A DNA stretch of 64,000 nt, taken from NCBI GenBank assembly GCA_022510405.1, contig JAFLTP010000008.1, forward strand, positions 1-64,000, written 5' to 3'. Numbering within the stretch: position 1 is the first letter of the stretch; every line of letters begins with the position of its first letter. The notes beneath the pieces are model-generated. The model was not told the DNA's origin, did not search any database, and saw nothing but the letters and a program-made list of their open reading frames with translations. The position numbers and the translations under genes are program-made. Source of the stretch: Muribaculaceae bacterium (lineage in GTDB: Bacteria > Bacteroidota > Bacteroidia > Bacteroidales > Muribaculaceae). Below are positions 55,202-63,343 of this stretch, in pieces.

Positions 55202-56089
55202 TTGAAACCCTTACTTCGGATATCAATCGGTGTAATGTTTTTGGTCTGCTTTTTTTCTTGTGGAAAGAAGGTAGACCGAAATGATATTGTATTGCTACGG
55301 TATGGGGAACAGGAATTGACCTATAATGAGGTATTGTCTCAAATACCCGATGGTATAGCGCCACTTGATTCAGCTGCTCTTTTCAACAGCATTGTGGAGG
55401 GATGGCTCAAGGATGTATTGCTCTCCGAATTTGCCGAAGAACGTCTTTATGATATCCACACAATAGATCGACGTGTGAAAGATTATCGAAACAGCCTCAT
55501 TGTTTCGGAGTATCTCAGCAGAATGAGGGAAGCCCACAAACCCAATGTGGATGAGATAATGGTGAAGGATTATTACGATAAACATAGAAAGGAACTTAAA
55601 CTCGATGTGCCATTGGTGAAAGGTGTATTCCTGAAAATAGATTCCGATTCAAAAGGAAAGGAGAATATTAAAAATCTACTCTCATCAGAAAATCCCGAAG
55701 AAATCGACAGATTGGAAAGGGAATGGCTCGACCGGGCCTTGGAATACAATTATTTCCGCGACAAGTGGATAGATTGGGAAACTGTGGCCGGATGGATACC
55801 TCATAGATTCGGTAATGCTGACGAGTTTATAAAAAATAAGAAATATTTCGAAATCGACTACGGAGAAAACTCTTATTATCTTCAAATCACGGATTATCTT
55901 CCCTCCGGCGAGGAACAACCATATGAGTTTGCATCTTCTTGGATAACGAATCTATTGACTCAGGGAGATCTGATGGATTTTGAAAAGTCTCTTGTGGAGT
56001 CAATTGTAATGAAATCTATACAAGACAACAAACTTGAGGCGGTGAGTTATAATCCGATAACACATGAAGTGAAAAATACTTTACGATAA
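55202..56089 (+). CDS. SurA N-domain-like lipoprotein without parvulin domain
   Basis: A 295-residue protein with a TTG start 5 bp after the previous stop. The only nearby ATG (residue 12) would remove the basic n-region of the signal peptide. The lipobox CFFSC puts the lipidated Cys at residue 20. The following part (LRYGEQELTYNEVLSQIPDG) resembles the first helix pair of SurA-type chaperones and the middle has KDYYDKHRKELKLD, as in parvulin N-domains, but no complete PPIase domain follows. It is probably a membrane-tethered chaperone helper. Function inferred from form and neighbours. Confidence 0.72.
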   Translation: MKPLLRISIGVMFLVCFFSCGKKVDRNDIVLLRYGEQELTYNEVLSQIPDGIAPLDSAALFNSIVEGWLKDVLLSEFAEERLYDIHTIDRRVKDYRNSLIVSEYLSRMREAHKPNVDEIMVKDYYDKHRKELKLDVPLVKGVFLKIDSDSKGKENIKNLLSSENPEEIDRLEREWLDRALEYNYFRDKWIDWETVAGWIPHRFGNADEFIKNKKYFEIDYGENSYYLQITDYLPSGEEQPYEFASSWITNLLTQGDLMDFEKSLVESIVMKSIQDNKLEAVSYNPITHEVKNTLR

Positions 56090-56097
56090 GTTGAAAG

Positions 56098-57483
56098 ATG
56101 AAAAATAAAAGAAATAAAATTTTAAAGAGGTTTGCAGTTCCTGTTGCTCTATTGTTGGCAGTTTTGCCCTTGATGAGTCAGAATGATAAGAATGTTGTCG
56201 ACGAAGTGGCTTGGATAGTGGGTGACGAAGCCATATTCCGTTCTGATATAGAAGAACAATACCAACAAATGAGATCTGAAGGAATTTCTATTCAGGGAGA
56301 TCCCTATGCCGTGATACCGGAACAAATAGCCGTTGAGAAGTTATACCTTCATCAAGCAAAGATAGACACTATCGAAGTGCCGGAATCAAGTGTGAGAAGT
56401 ATGGTTGACCAACGAATCAATTTCTTCATCAACCAGTTGGGATCGAAAGAAAAAGTGGAGGAATATTTCCATAAGTCATTGCCGGTGCTTCGTGAAAGTT
56501 TAGTTGAAATGATGAAGAATAATTCCATCGTGTCGCAAGTGCAGAGAAATCTCACCGATGGAGTTACTGCCACTCCTAACGAGGTCAGGAAATATTTCGA
56601 CACAATGCCGGCCGACAGTATTCCTTATGTGCCGATGCAGGTGGAAGTACAAATAATTACTCTCAATCCCAACATTCCAAGACAGGAGATTGAAGATGTG
56701 AAGGCAAGATTAAGGGAATATTCCGACCGTGTAAACAAAGGAGAGGTGGATTTCTCAACTTTGGCTTTCATGTATAGCGAAGACGGAAGTGCAATGCAAG
56801 GAGGAGAACTCGGTTTCAGCGGTAGGGCCGGTTGGGTTCCGGAATTTGCCAACGTGGCATTCAATCTCACGGATCCCAAGAAAGTGTCACGTATAGTTGA
56901 GACTGAATATGGCTACCATATCATCCAGTTGATAGCAAAAAGAGGTGATCAGGTGAATGTTCGACATATTCTTCTCACTCCGAAGGTTAGCCAAAAGGAT
57001 TTGACAGACGCCACCAACCGACTTGATTCCATCAGAAAAGAAATTGTAGGCGGTGCTTTCTCATTTGAAGAGGCTGCATCCTATATATCTCAGGATAAGG
57101 ACACACGTAACAATAAAGGTGTGATGACCAACAACAATGATTACAGCAACCTTTATCGCAGCAGTAAGTTCGAAATGCAAGACCTACCAACAGAGATTGC
57201 AAAACAGGTGGAGAAGATGAACCCCGGCGATATCAGCGAGGCTTTCATAATGAAAAACAACAATCATAAAGATGTGGCTGCCATAGTGAAACTCACCGAA
57301 AGAATTCCGGGCCATCGTGCCAATCTTTCCGACGATTACAACCTTCTGAAAAAAATGTATGAGAATCACAAGAAAGATGAGATACTCAGAGAATGGCTCG
57401 AAAAGAAGATAAAGGAGACCTATGTCAAGATTGAACCCGGTTGGCAAAGTGATGAGTTCAAGTATCAAGGGTGGATTAAGTAA
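56098..57483 (+). CDS. Periplasmic chaperone SurA-like, two parvulin domains
   Basis: A 461-residue exported protein. A signal peptide (about 1-27) is followed by a SurA-like N-terminal domain (VVDEVAWIVGDEAIFRSDIEEQY). The first parvulin domain lies at about 180-285 (VEVQIITLNPNIPRQEIEDV; GELGFSGRAGWVPEFANVAF; YGYHIIQLIAKRGD). A second, more diverged one lies at about 285-400 (VNVRHILLTPKVSQKDLTDA). This is the usual SurA layout, so transport of outer-membrane proteins across the periplasm is the probable role. The stop codon adjoins a heptamer array that leads into the ostA-like gene. Confidence 0.88.
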   Translation: MKNKRNKILKRFAVPVALLLAVLPLMSQNDKNVVDEVAWIVGDEAIFRSDIEEQYQQMRSEGISIQGDPYAVIPEQIAVEKLYLHQAKIDTIEVPESSVRSMVDQRINFFINQLGSKEKVEEYFHKSLPVLRESLVEMMKNNSIVSQVQRNLTDGVTATPNEVRKYFDTMPADSIPYVPMQVEVQIITLNPNIPRQEIEDVKARLREYSDRVNKGEVDFSTLAFMYSEDGSAMQGGELGFSGRAGWVPEFANVAFNLTDPKKVSRIVETEYGYHIIQLIAKRGDQVNVRHILLTPKVSQKDLTDATNRLDSIRKEIVGGAFSFEEAASYISQDKDTRNNKGVMTNNNDYSNLYRSSKFEMQDLPTEIAKQVEKMNPGDISEAFIMKNNNHKDVAAIVKLTERIPGHRANLSDDYNLLKKMYENHKKDEILREWLEKKIKETYVKIEPGWQSDEFKYQGWIK

Positions 57484-57537
57484 AGTTTAAAGTTTAGAGT
57501 TGAAAGTTTAAAGTTTAAAGTTTAGAGTTTAGAGTGA
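57482..57537. repeat. Heptamer array spanning the surA-ostA junction
   Basis: Eight phased units on the + strand: AAAGTTT twice, AGAGTTG, AAAGTTT three times, AGAGTTT, AGAGTGA. The first two A's belong to the TAA stop of the surA-like gene. The last unit contains the GTG start of the ostA-like gene. Confidence 0.9.
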
Positions 57538-60140
57538 GGGGGCGTTTTGTAGCTTTTGGAATTTTTTTATGTCTGCTCGTGTTTGCAATAAACACGGGCT
57601 TTCAAGCGTATGCCCAATCTCAGGAACAGAAAAAACATGAGATAAAAGAAGAAGAAAGTTTTGAGCGACCTCAACCCACAAGACCGATACAACCGGAAAT
57701 CCCAAGTGTGAACCGCTATCAGGAAGACAAGGTTTTTCTCGAATATGCTGATTCACTCTATAAGAGGAAAGTTAATAAACGCGACACCATAGAACGTCAG
57801 ATCCTTAAAGGAAATGTGAAGTTCCGTCAAGCCGGTTTGTGGATGTTTTGCGACTCTGCATACTATTACCCCGAAGAAAATTCTTTGGATGCTTTCTCCA
57901 ATGTGAAGATGGAGCAGGGAGACACATTATTTGTGTATGCCGACCAACTTTTTTACAACGGAGACAAACATCTCGCTACTTTGAAGAATGGTCCCACAAG
58001 AGAAAAGGTGACACTTATCAACAAAGACGTGACTCTAACCACCGACTCTCTTGATTATGATATGGAAATCGATTTGGGTTGGTATGTGAAATGGGGTACA
58101 ATAGATGACAAAGTCAATACTCTTACTTCACTATATGGAGAATATTCACCCAAAACAAAGCGTGCTGAATTTTTCCAAGACGTGGTACTCGAAAACCATA
58201 AAGACGGGTTCACAATGTATACAGACACATTGTATTATAGTACCGAAACCCACATCGCCAATATTGAGAGTCGGACTTTGATACAAAGTGAGAATGACAC
58301 CATCATAACAAATCTTGCAACCTATTACACAGATACAGGCGATGCCGATTTGCTTTCCCGATCAATGATAATACATAGGGATTCAACCGGAAATATCATC
58401 ACTCTCGAGGGAGACAGCATAATCTATGACAACAAGACCCGTATTAGCCGGGCATATATGTATCGCGATCCCTTCAAGAGAAGTACCCCGATGGTGATTA
58501 CCGATACTGCACAAAAAACAACCCTTATCGGAGGTTTCGGTATCTATAACGATTCCACAAAAGAGGCGTTAGCTACCATATATCCACTCCTTATGGAGTA
58601 CTCGCAAGGAGATACCCTCTTTTTAAGGGCCGATACGATCAAGACTTTCATCGTCACGGAAATGATACCGGACAAGAGAAGGAGAACAAAATCGGGTTAC
58701 CCCGAATGGAATGAGGAAATCATAACGATGAAAGATTCGGTTACGGGACTTTTATGGATCGACACTACTTATTTCAAAGTCAGGATACCCTATGCCGACG
58801 CACCCCAAAAAATGCTGTTTGCTGTGGCACCTCCTCCAAAAGAGGAAGAACCTATAGAAGAACCGGTAATTGAGGAAGAATTGATCTTATTGGAAGAAAG
58901 TCCTGTAGAAGAAATTGATGCTATCGAAGTTGTATCGGCTGATTCAATTATGTATGACAAAATTGAAATAATCGATCTTATCTCTGAGTACGAGGATTAT
59001 AATGTTCCTGAAGTTCCTATGGTCCTTATGGAATCTTTCAAAGGATTGATACCGCTTGATTCCATTAAAATCAATTCTATAATTCCCTTGGATACGGTTT
59101 CCTTATCGATGGAACAGGAAAATAAGGAGGTTGGCGATTCGATTCCCTACGAATTCCATGTGATTTTGGCATATCATCGGGGTCGTTTCTTCAAGCAGGA
59201 TATGCAGGGAGTTGCCGACTCGATAGTGTTTGTAGAGAGGGATTCGATGTTATATCTCTTTAGGAAACCAATTGTATGGAGCGAGGAAAGACAGGTTACA
59301 GGCAACAGGATTGATGTACATTTCAACGATTCTACCACCGATTGGGCTTATTTACCCGAATATGGTTTGATGTCGGAATATGTGGATGAAGATTTCTACA
59401 ACCAAATCTACGGAAAGGAAATAACAGCCTATTTTAAAGACCAGGGTTTGAGAAGAATGAGTGTCTCCGGGAATGTCGAGACCATATTTCTCCCTCAGGA
59501 AGAAGATTCCACCTTCAATCGTCTTGTGAATGCCGAAAGTTCCTATATGGAAGTATATCTTGATTCCAACCGGTTGGATTGGCTAAAGATGTGGCCCGAA
59601 GTTAGCGGAACTGTCACACCGATCTTCCTGGTGAAACGTCCTCAGATGTATCTTCAGAAATTTAAATGGTGGGGATTCCTTAGGCCGCAACGGGAATGGT
59701 ATGGCGATCGGGTGCATTGGGCGGACAATTTGGGTGAGGTGCCGGATGAACTTGAGCAATACTTCATGGCTCCGTCAGATTTCGGAGAACCGAAAACCTT
59801 CACCGGTCCAAGGGTGAACCTTCCCACATCCTCACTACCGATTTGGGAAGATTTCCCTATGGCTAATGAATTGGATTCTTTGGCAACTGTTTCAGGTGAA
59901 CTGGATTCTTTGATTAATGTTAATGAAGGATTGATGATACCGGATTCGGTTTCTTCGGAAGTCCCGGATTCTATTTCCTCAGAAGTCCCGTCACTAAGTG
60001 AAACCGAGGCTGAAAAAACGGAAACATTTGAAGATATAGTAGAAGGAAACCAAGAAGAGGAAGAAGTGGCAAAGGAGGCAGAGGAACAGTCAGCGATAAT
60101 CGAGGAACAGATAAAAGAAGAGGAGGAAGCGGATGAGTGA
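57534..60140 (+). CDS. OstA/LptA-like periplasmic protein, possible lipopolysaccharide transport component
   Basis: An 868-residue exported protein. It must start at a GTG, because an in-frame stop lies 18 bp upstream and no ATG precedes the signal peptide (FVAFGIFLCLLVFAINTGFQAYA). OstA-like beta-jellyroll repeats run from about 75 to 300 (LEYADSLYKRK, ILKGNVKFRQAGLWMFCDSAYYY, LTTDSLDYD). A proline/glutamate-rich segment sits near 435-470 and further OstA-type blocks run to about 760. The tail (about 785-868) is extremely acidic. It has no LptD barrel. It follows chaperone genes and overlaps mutL by 8 bp. Confidence 0.82.
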   Translation: MRGRFVAFGIFLCLLVFAINTGFQAYAQSQEQKKHEIKEEESFERPQPTRPIQPEIPSVNRYQEDKVFLEYADSLYKRKVNKRDTIERQILKGNVKFRQAGLWMFCDSAYYYPEENSLDAFSNVKMEQGDTLFVYADQLFYNGDKHLATLKNGPTREKVTLINKDVTLTTDSLDYDMEIDLGWYVKWGTIDDKVNTLTSLYGEYSPKTKRAEFFQDVVLENHKDGFTMYTDTLYYSTETHIANIESRTLIQSENDTIITNLATYYTDTGDADLLSRSMIIHRDSTGNIITLEGDSIIYDNKTRISRAYMYRDPFKRSTPMVITDTAQKTTLIGGFGIYNDSTKEALATIYPLLMEYSQGDTLFLRADTIKTFIVTEMIPDKRRRTKSGYPEWNEEIITMKDSVTGLLWIDTTYFKVRIPYADAPQKMLFAVAPPPKEEEPIEEPVIEEELILLEESPVEEIDAIEVVSADSIMYDKIEIIDLISEYEDYNVPEVPMVLMESFKGLIPLDSIKINSIIPLDTVSLSMEQENKEVGDSIPYEFHVILAYHRGRFFKQDMQGVADSIVFVERDSMLYLFRKPIVWSEERQVTGNRIDVHFNDSTTDWAYLPEYGLMSEYVDEDFYNQIYGKEITAYFKDQGLRRMSVSGNVETIFLPQEEDSTFNRLVNAESSYMEVYLDSNRLDWLKMWPEVSGTVTPIFLVKRPQMYLQKFKWWGFLRPQREWYGDRVHWADNLGEVPDELEQYFMAPSDFGEPKTFTGPRVNLPTSSLPIWEDFPMANELDSLATVSGELDSLINVNEGLMIPDSVSSEVPDSISSEVPSLSETEAEKTETFEDIVEGNQEEEEVAKEAEEQSAIIEEQIKEEEEADE

Positions 60141-61989
60141 CATTATAAAATTATTGCCTGATTCCGTAGCAAATCAAATCGCGGCGGGTGAAGTGATTCA
60201 AAGACCTGCCTCTGTTATCAAGGAATTGGTGGAAAACGCTGTTGATGCGGGAGCCACCGACATTAAGATTTATATAAAGGATGCGGGAAGAACCTTAATT
60301 CAGGTGGTTGACAACGGCAAAGGTATGACCCCCACGGACGCAAGGATGGCTTTCGAACGTCATGCCACTTCCAAAATAAGGGAGGCATCCGATCTTTTTT
60401 CGCTCCATACAATGGGTTTTCGCGGTGAAGCTTTGCCATCCATCTGTGCCATCTCTCAGATTGAGATGAAGACACGGCCGGAAGACAAAGGTATCGGTAC
60501 CCGTTTGGTTATCAATGCTACCAAGGTCGAAACCCAGGAATCTGTTGCGTGCGACCAAGGCACCAACATAATGGTCAAGAATATTTTTTTCAATGTCCCT
60601 GCACGTAGAAAATTCCTCAAAAGCGACAATGTGGAGTTATCCAACATTATGAGGGAATTTGAACGTTTGGCTTTGGTGAATAATTCTATAAGAATGAGCA
60701 TTGATACCGGAAGTAGGACAGTTGACCTCAAACCGGGAACTTTTCATCAGAGAATAGAGGATCTATGGAAAAATTCACTTGATCTGCATCTGATTCCTAT
60801 AGAGGTTGATACTTCTATTGTAAAGATATCGGGTTATATTTCAAGACCTGAATATGCGAGAAGAAGAAATCCTCTTCAGTATCTAATAGTGAATGGTCGC
60901 AATATGCGGCATCCCTATTTCCATAAAGCGATAGTTGGGTGTTATGATTCATTGATAGCCCCTGATACCCAGCCTTGTTATTTCCTAAAATTTGAAGTTG
61001 ATCCTGAAAGTATAGACGTCAATATCCATCCCACCAAAAATGAGATTAAGTTCGAATATGAGCAAGACATATGGCCAATACTACAGGCTGCTGTCAAGGC
61101 TGCCCTTGGGAAATTCGGGGCCGTTCCCTCAATTGATTTTAATCTGGACGTAATACCGGTTTCCCCTCTTCAGAAAGGAGAAAAACCAAAGGAACCAACC
61201 ATAGATGTTCCTCGGGATTACAATCCGTTCGACGGAACTTCATACGGGAAAAATCCATTATTCAGGTCAACAAATGGTGGCTCCGTTTCCAACTGGGATA
61301 AACTCTATTCAGATTTCATGAAGGGAGCCCATGGTTTCAATAGAAAAGAACCCGACACGCAGGAAAATAGTGGAGTCATTAAGGAATTAAAAGATGATTC
61401 AGTTCCTACTGACATTTGTCTGCAATTTGCTGATCGTTTCATTGTTACTTCGTCAAGGGAAGGAATATTGATAATCGACCAAAGAAGGGCCCATATAAAA
61501 ATTCTTTTTGAAGAGTTTTATGCGCATATAAAGAGTGGAGAACAATCCTCACAAGGTTTGATGTTTCCCGACAGTATAGAGATTGATCCTTCGCAACAGA
61601 GTGCATTGGAAGACATTTTGCCGGAATTATATAAGATAGGATTTCGACTCGAATATGATTCGGAAATCCGATGGAATATTACCGGAATTCCTTCTTTTAT
61701 GAAAAACCTTGATGCCCGTGATGTGGTGATGAGAATGATAGAATCGGTGGATGATTCCGATGCAAACTACGGCAATAACGCCACAGATACTGACAGTTTA
61801 TTGGAAAGAATGGCATTGGTGATGGCTCGGGGAGCTGCCATAAATTATGGTCAGAAACTATCGTCTGATGAGATGGAACACATAGTGGGCAAACTCTTTG
61901 CGCTTCCCGACCCGTCATACACACCCAACGGTAACAAAATCTTTCATCTTCTGGATTCTTCTTATTTGCAATCCCTCTTTCGTCAGTAG
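60133..61989 (+). CDS. mutL: DNA mismatch repair protein MutL, endonuclease motifs degenerate
   Basis: A 618-residue mismatch-repair ATPase. The GHKL motifs are intact: ELVENAVDAGA (about 31-41), DNGKGM, and GFRGEALPSICAIS. The DQHA(X)2E(X)4E endonuclease motif of nicking MutLs is altered to DQRRAHIKILFE at 449-460: His, Ala and the first Glu are replaced. The C-terminal CPHGRP motif reads TPNGNK at 597-602. A nicking activity is therefore unlikely unless other residues supply the metal site. The start overlaps the ostA-like stop (ATGAGTGA), so the two genes are coupled. Confidence 0.95.
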   Translation: MSDIIKLLPDSVANQIAAGEVIQRPASVIKELVENAVDAGATDIKIYIKDAGRTLIQVVDNGKGMTPTDARMAFERHATSKIREASDLFSLHTMGFRGEALPSICAISQIEMKTRPEDKGIGTRLVINATKVETQESVACDQGTNIMVKNIFFNVPARRKFLKSDNVELSNIMREFERLALVNNSIRMSIDTGSRTVDLKPGTFHQRIEDLWKNSLDLHLIPIEVDTSIVKISGYISRPEYARRRNPLQYLIVNGRNMRHPYFHKAIVGCYDSLIAPDTQPCYFLKFEVDPESIDVNIHPTKNEIKFEYEQDIWPILQAAVKAALGKFGAVPSIDFNLDVIPVSPLQKGEKPKEPTIDVPRDYNPFDGTSYGKNPLFRSTNGGSVSNWDKLYSDFMKGAHGFNRKEPDTQENSGVIKELKDDSVPTDICLQFADRFIVTSSREGILIIDQRRAHIKILFEEFYAHIKSGEQSSQGLMFPDSIEIDPSQQSALEDILPELYKIGFRLEYDSEIRWNITGIPSFMKNLDARDVVMRMIESVDDSDANYGNNATDTDSLLERMALVMARGAAINYGQKLSSDEMEHIVGKLFALPDPSYTPNGNKIFHLLDSSYLQSLFRQ

Positions 61990-62049
61990 GGTTAATGGTC
62001 TTAAACTTTATGTGTTTAAACTTCGTTTATTAGATAAACACTTTATCTT

Positions 62050-62541
62050 ATGAAAAAAAATTACTTCAGAATTTTAGTATTTTTATTGCTTTTATCCGGA
62101 TCAATGACAATTATTTCATGTTCCGATGATATTAAAAATGAAGTTGACATCACAATAACCATCAATGATCTGCCGGCAGCGGCAAGATCTTTTTTGACTA
62201 AATATTTTCCCGACTATGAAATAGTCAAGATCACCAAGGAGATTGAAAGTGACATTACCGTTTATGAAGTAAATCTTCAAGAAGGTTATGAAGTGGTGTT
62301 CAATGAGGACGGGGATTGGACACAGGTCGAAGCTCCCTATGGTAAAACCATTCCGACCGGATTTATACCGGAGCAGGTGATGGCCACATTGACTCAAAGA
62401 TTCCAAGGATACGGAATCAATGAAATCAACAGTACGGGACAGGGATATAAGGTAGAGCTGAGTGATAATCAAGGAGGTGCAAGTATCGATGTGTTTTTTG
62501 ACATGTCGGGAGAAATTACCGGAATCGACGAACTTGATTAA
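62050..62541 (+). CDS. PepSY-like lipoprotein (DUF2874/beta-lactamase-inhibitor-like)
   Basis: A 163-residue lipoprotein. A type II signal peptide ends TIISCS with Cys near residue 24. Two PepSY-like repeats follow (LPAAARSFLTKYFPDYEIVKITKEIE and IPEQVMATLTQRFQGYGINEIN), each a helix plus strands, the second with YKVELSDNQGGASIDVFFD. This corresponds to the PepSY_like family (PF11396) common in Bacteroidales. The family's role is unknown; inhibition or chaperoning of an exported partner is possible. It lies 60 bp after mutL. Confidence 0.83.
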   Translation: MKKNYFRILVFLLLLSGSMTIISCSDDIKNEVDITITINDLPAAARSFLTKYFPDYEIVKITKEIESDITVYEVNLQEGYEVVFNEDGDWTQVEAPYGKTIPTGFIPEQVMATLTQRFQGYGINEINSTGQGYKVELSDNQGGASIDVFFDMSGEITGIDELD

Positions 62542-62547
62542 TCCGCA

Positions 62548-62599
62548 AAAACAATAACAACAATAACAACACTAAAAACACTAACAACCACAATAAAAA
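62548..62599 (+). repeat. AAC-rich tract before the HdeD-like gene
   Basis: AACAATAACAACAATAAC-type sequence with ACTAAAAAC units runs to the ATG of the next gene. It contains no G over almost its full length. It is the only plus-strand gene leader of this type in the window and has the same mRNA-sense composition as the four minus-strand ones. Confidence 0.8.
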
Positions 62600-63184
62600 A
62601 TGTCTAACTCAAATTTATTCTACCGTGCCACTTCTCTTTGGTGGATACCGATGTTGACCGGATTGGTATTCATAGGATTTGGAATATGGTGTCTCTGTAA
62701 TCCGGTTTCTTCCCTCACCATAATGGCATATATTTTTGCCGGAGCAGTAGGTGCGGTGGGTATTTTCAATCTTATCTATGGATTCGCAAATGTTAAGAAC
62801 AATCACGGCTGGGGCTGGGCTGTAGCCGCAGGAATCATAGAGATTTTATGTTCCGTTTGGCTTTTCTTCCTTCCGGCAACCTGGCTTGTGCAGGGCTTTA
62901 TTTTCTGTGCCGGTATCTACATAATATTTGTTTCCATCAACGCGGTATCTGAATCGTTGGTTATTTACAGATATTCCTCTTTCTGGATAATATGGCTATT
63001 CCTTTTACTTTTGGTGAGTTTATTCTGTGCATGTTTCTTCCTTACGGGTCCTATTTTCGGGGCAGCTGTGGTGTGGATTTATATAGGCATTTCTTTTATC
63101 ACCTATGGTTGTTTTAGAATTTTATTGTCGCTCGTGTTAAGGAAAATAAATAAAAACTTGCCTCCTGCAGGAGAAGCGGAATAA
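62600..63184 (+). CDS. HdeD family (DUF308) membrane protein
   Basis: A 194-residue integral membrane protein with about six transmembrane helices (near 16-36, 40-60, 72-92, 97-117, 128-150 and 155-178) arranged as short hairpins. The repeated pattern LTGLVFIGFGIWCLCNPVSSL and IIEILCSVWLFFLPA is the hallmark of HdeD/DUF308. Some relatives contribute to acid resistance in enterobacteria; the role in Bacteroidales is unknown. It follows the PepSY-like gene across an AAC-rich tract and ends in a terminator. Confidence 0.88.
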   Translation: MSNSNLFYRATSLWWIPMLTGLVFIGFGIWCLCNPVSSLTIMAYIFAGAVGAVGIFNLIYGFANVKNNHGWGWAVAAGIIEILCSVWLFFLPATWLVQGFIFCAGIYIIFVSINAVSESLVIYRYSSFWIIWLFLLLLVSLFCACFFLTGPIFGAAVVWIYIGISFITYGCFRILLSLVLRKINKNLPPAGEAE

Positions 63185-63207
63185 CAGCTTCAAATACAAA
63201 AAATATG

Positions 63208-63237
63208 AAAAGATCCCAAATAATTGGGGTCTTTTTT
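63208..63237 (+). terminator. Rho-independent terminator after the HdeD-like gene
   Basis: AAGATCCC (63210-63217) pairs with GGGGTCTT (63226-63233), with one G-U pair, followed by TTTT and then a further T-rich stretch. Confidence 0.8.
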
Positions 63238-63275
63238 GTTCTTTTTGGGACATTTGTGGGCAATAAGGGCAAATT

Positions 63276-63307
63276 TTTGCCAATATATTGGTTAATTTGT
63301 AATTTTA
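63276..63307 (+). promoter_or_regulatory. Promoter of the outer-membrane protein gene
   Basis: TTTG (63276-63279), a 20-base spacer, then TAATTTTA (63300-63307), one base off TAnnTTTG. The leader to the ATG is about 30 bases. Confidence 0.55.
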
Positions 63308-63343
63308 CCATTCAAAACAAAAATGTAAAACTGACCTTGACAT

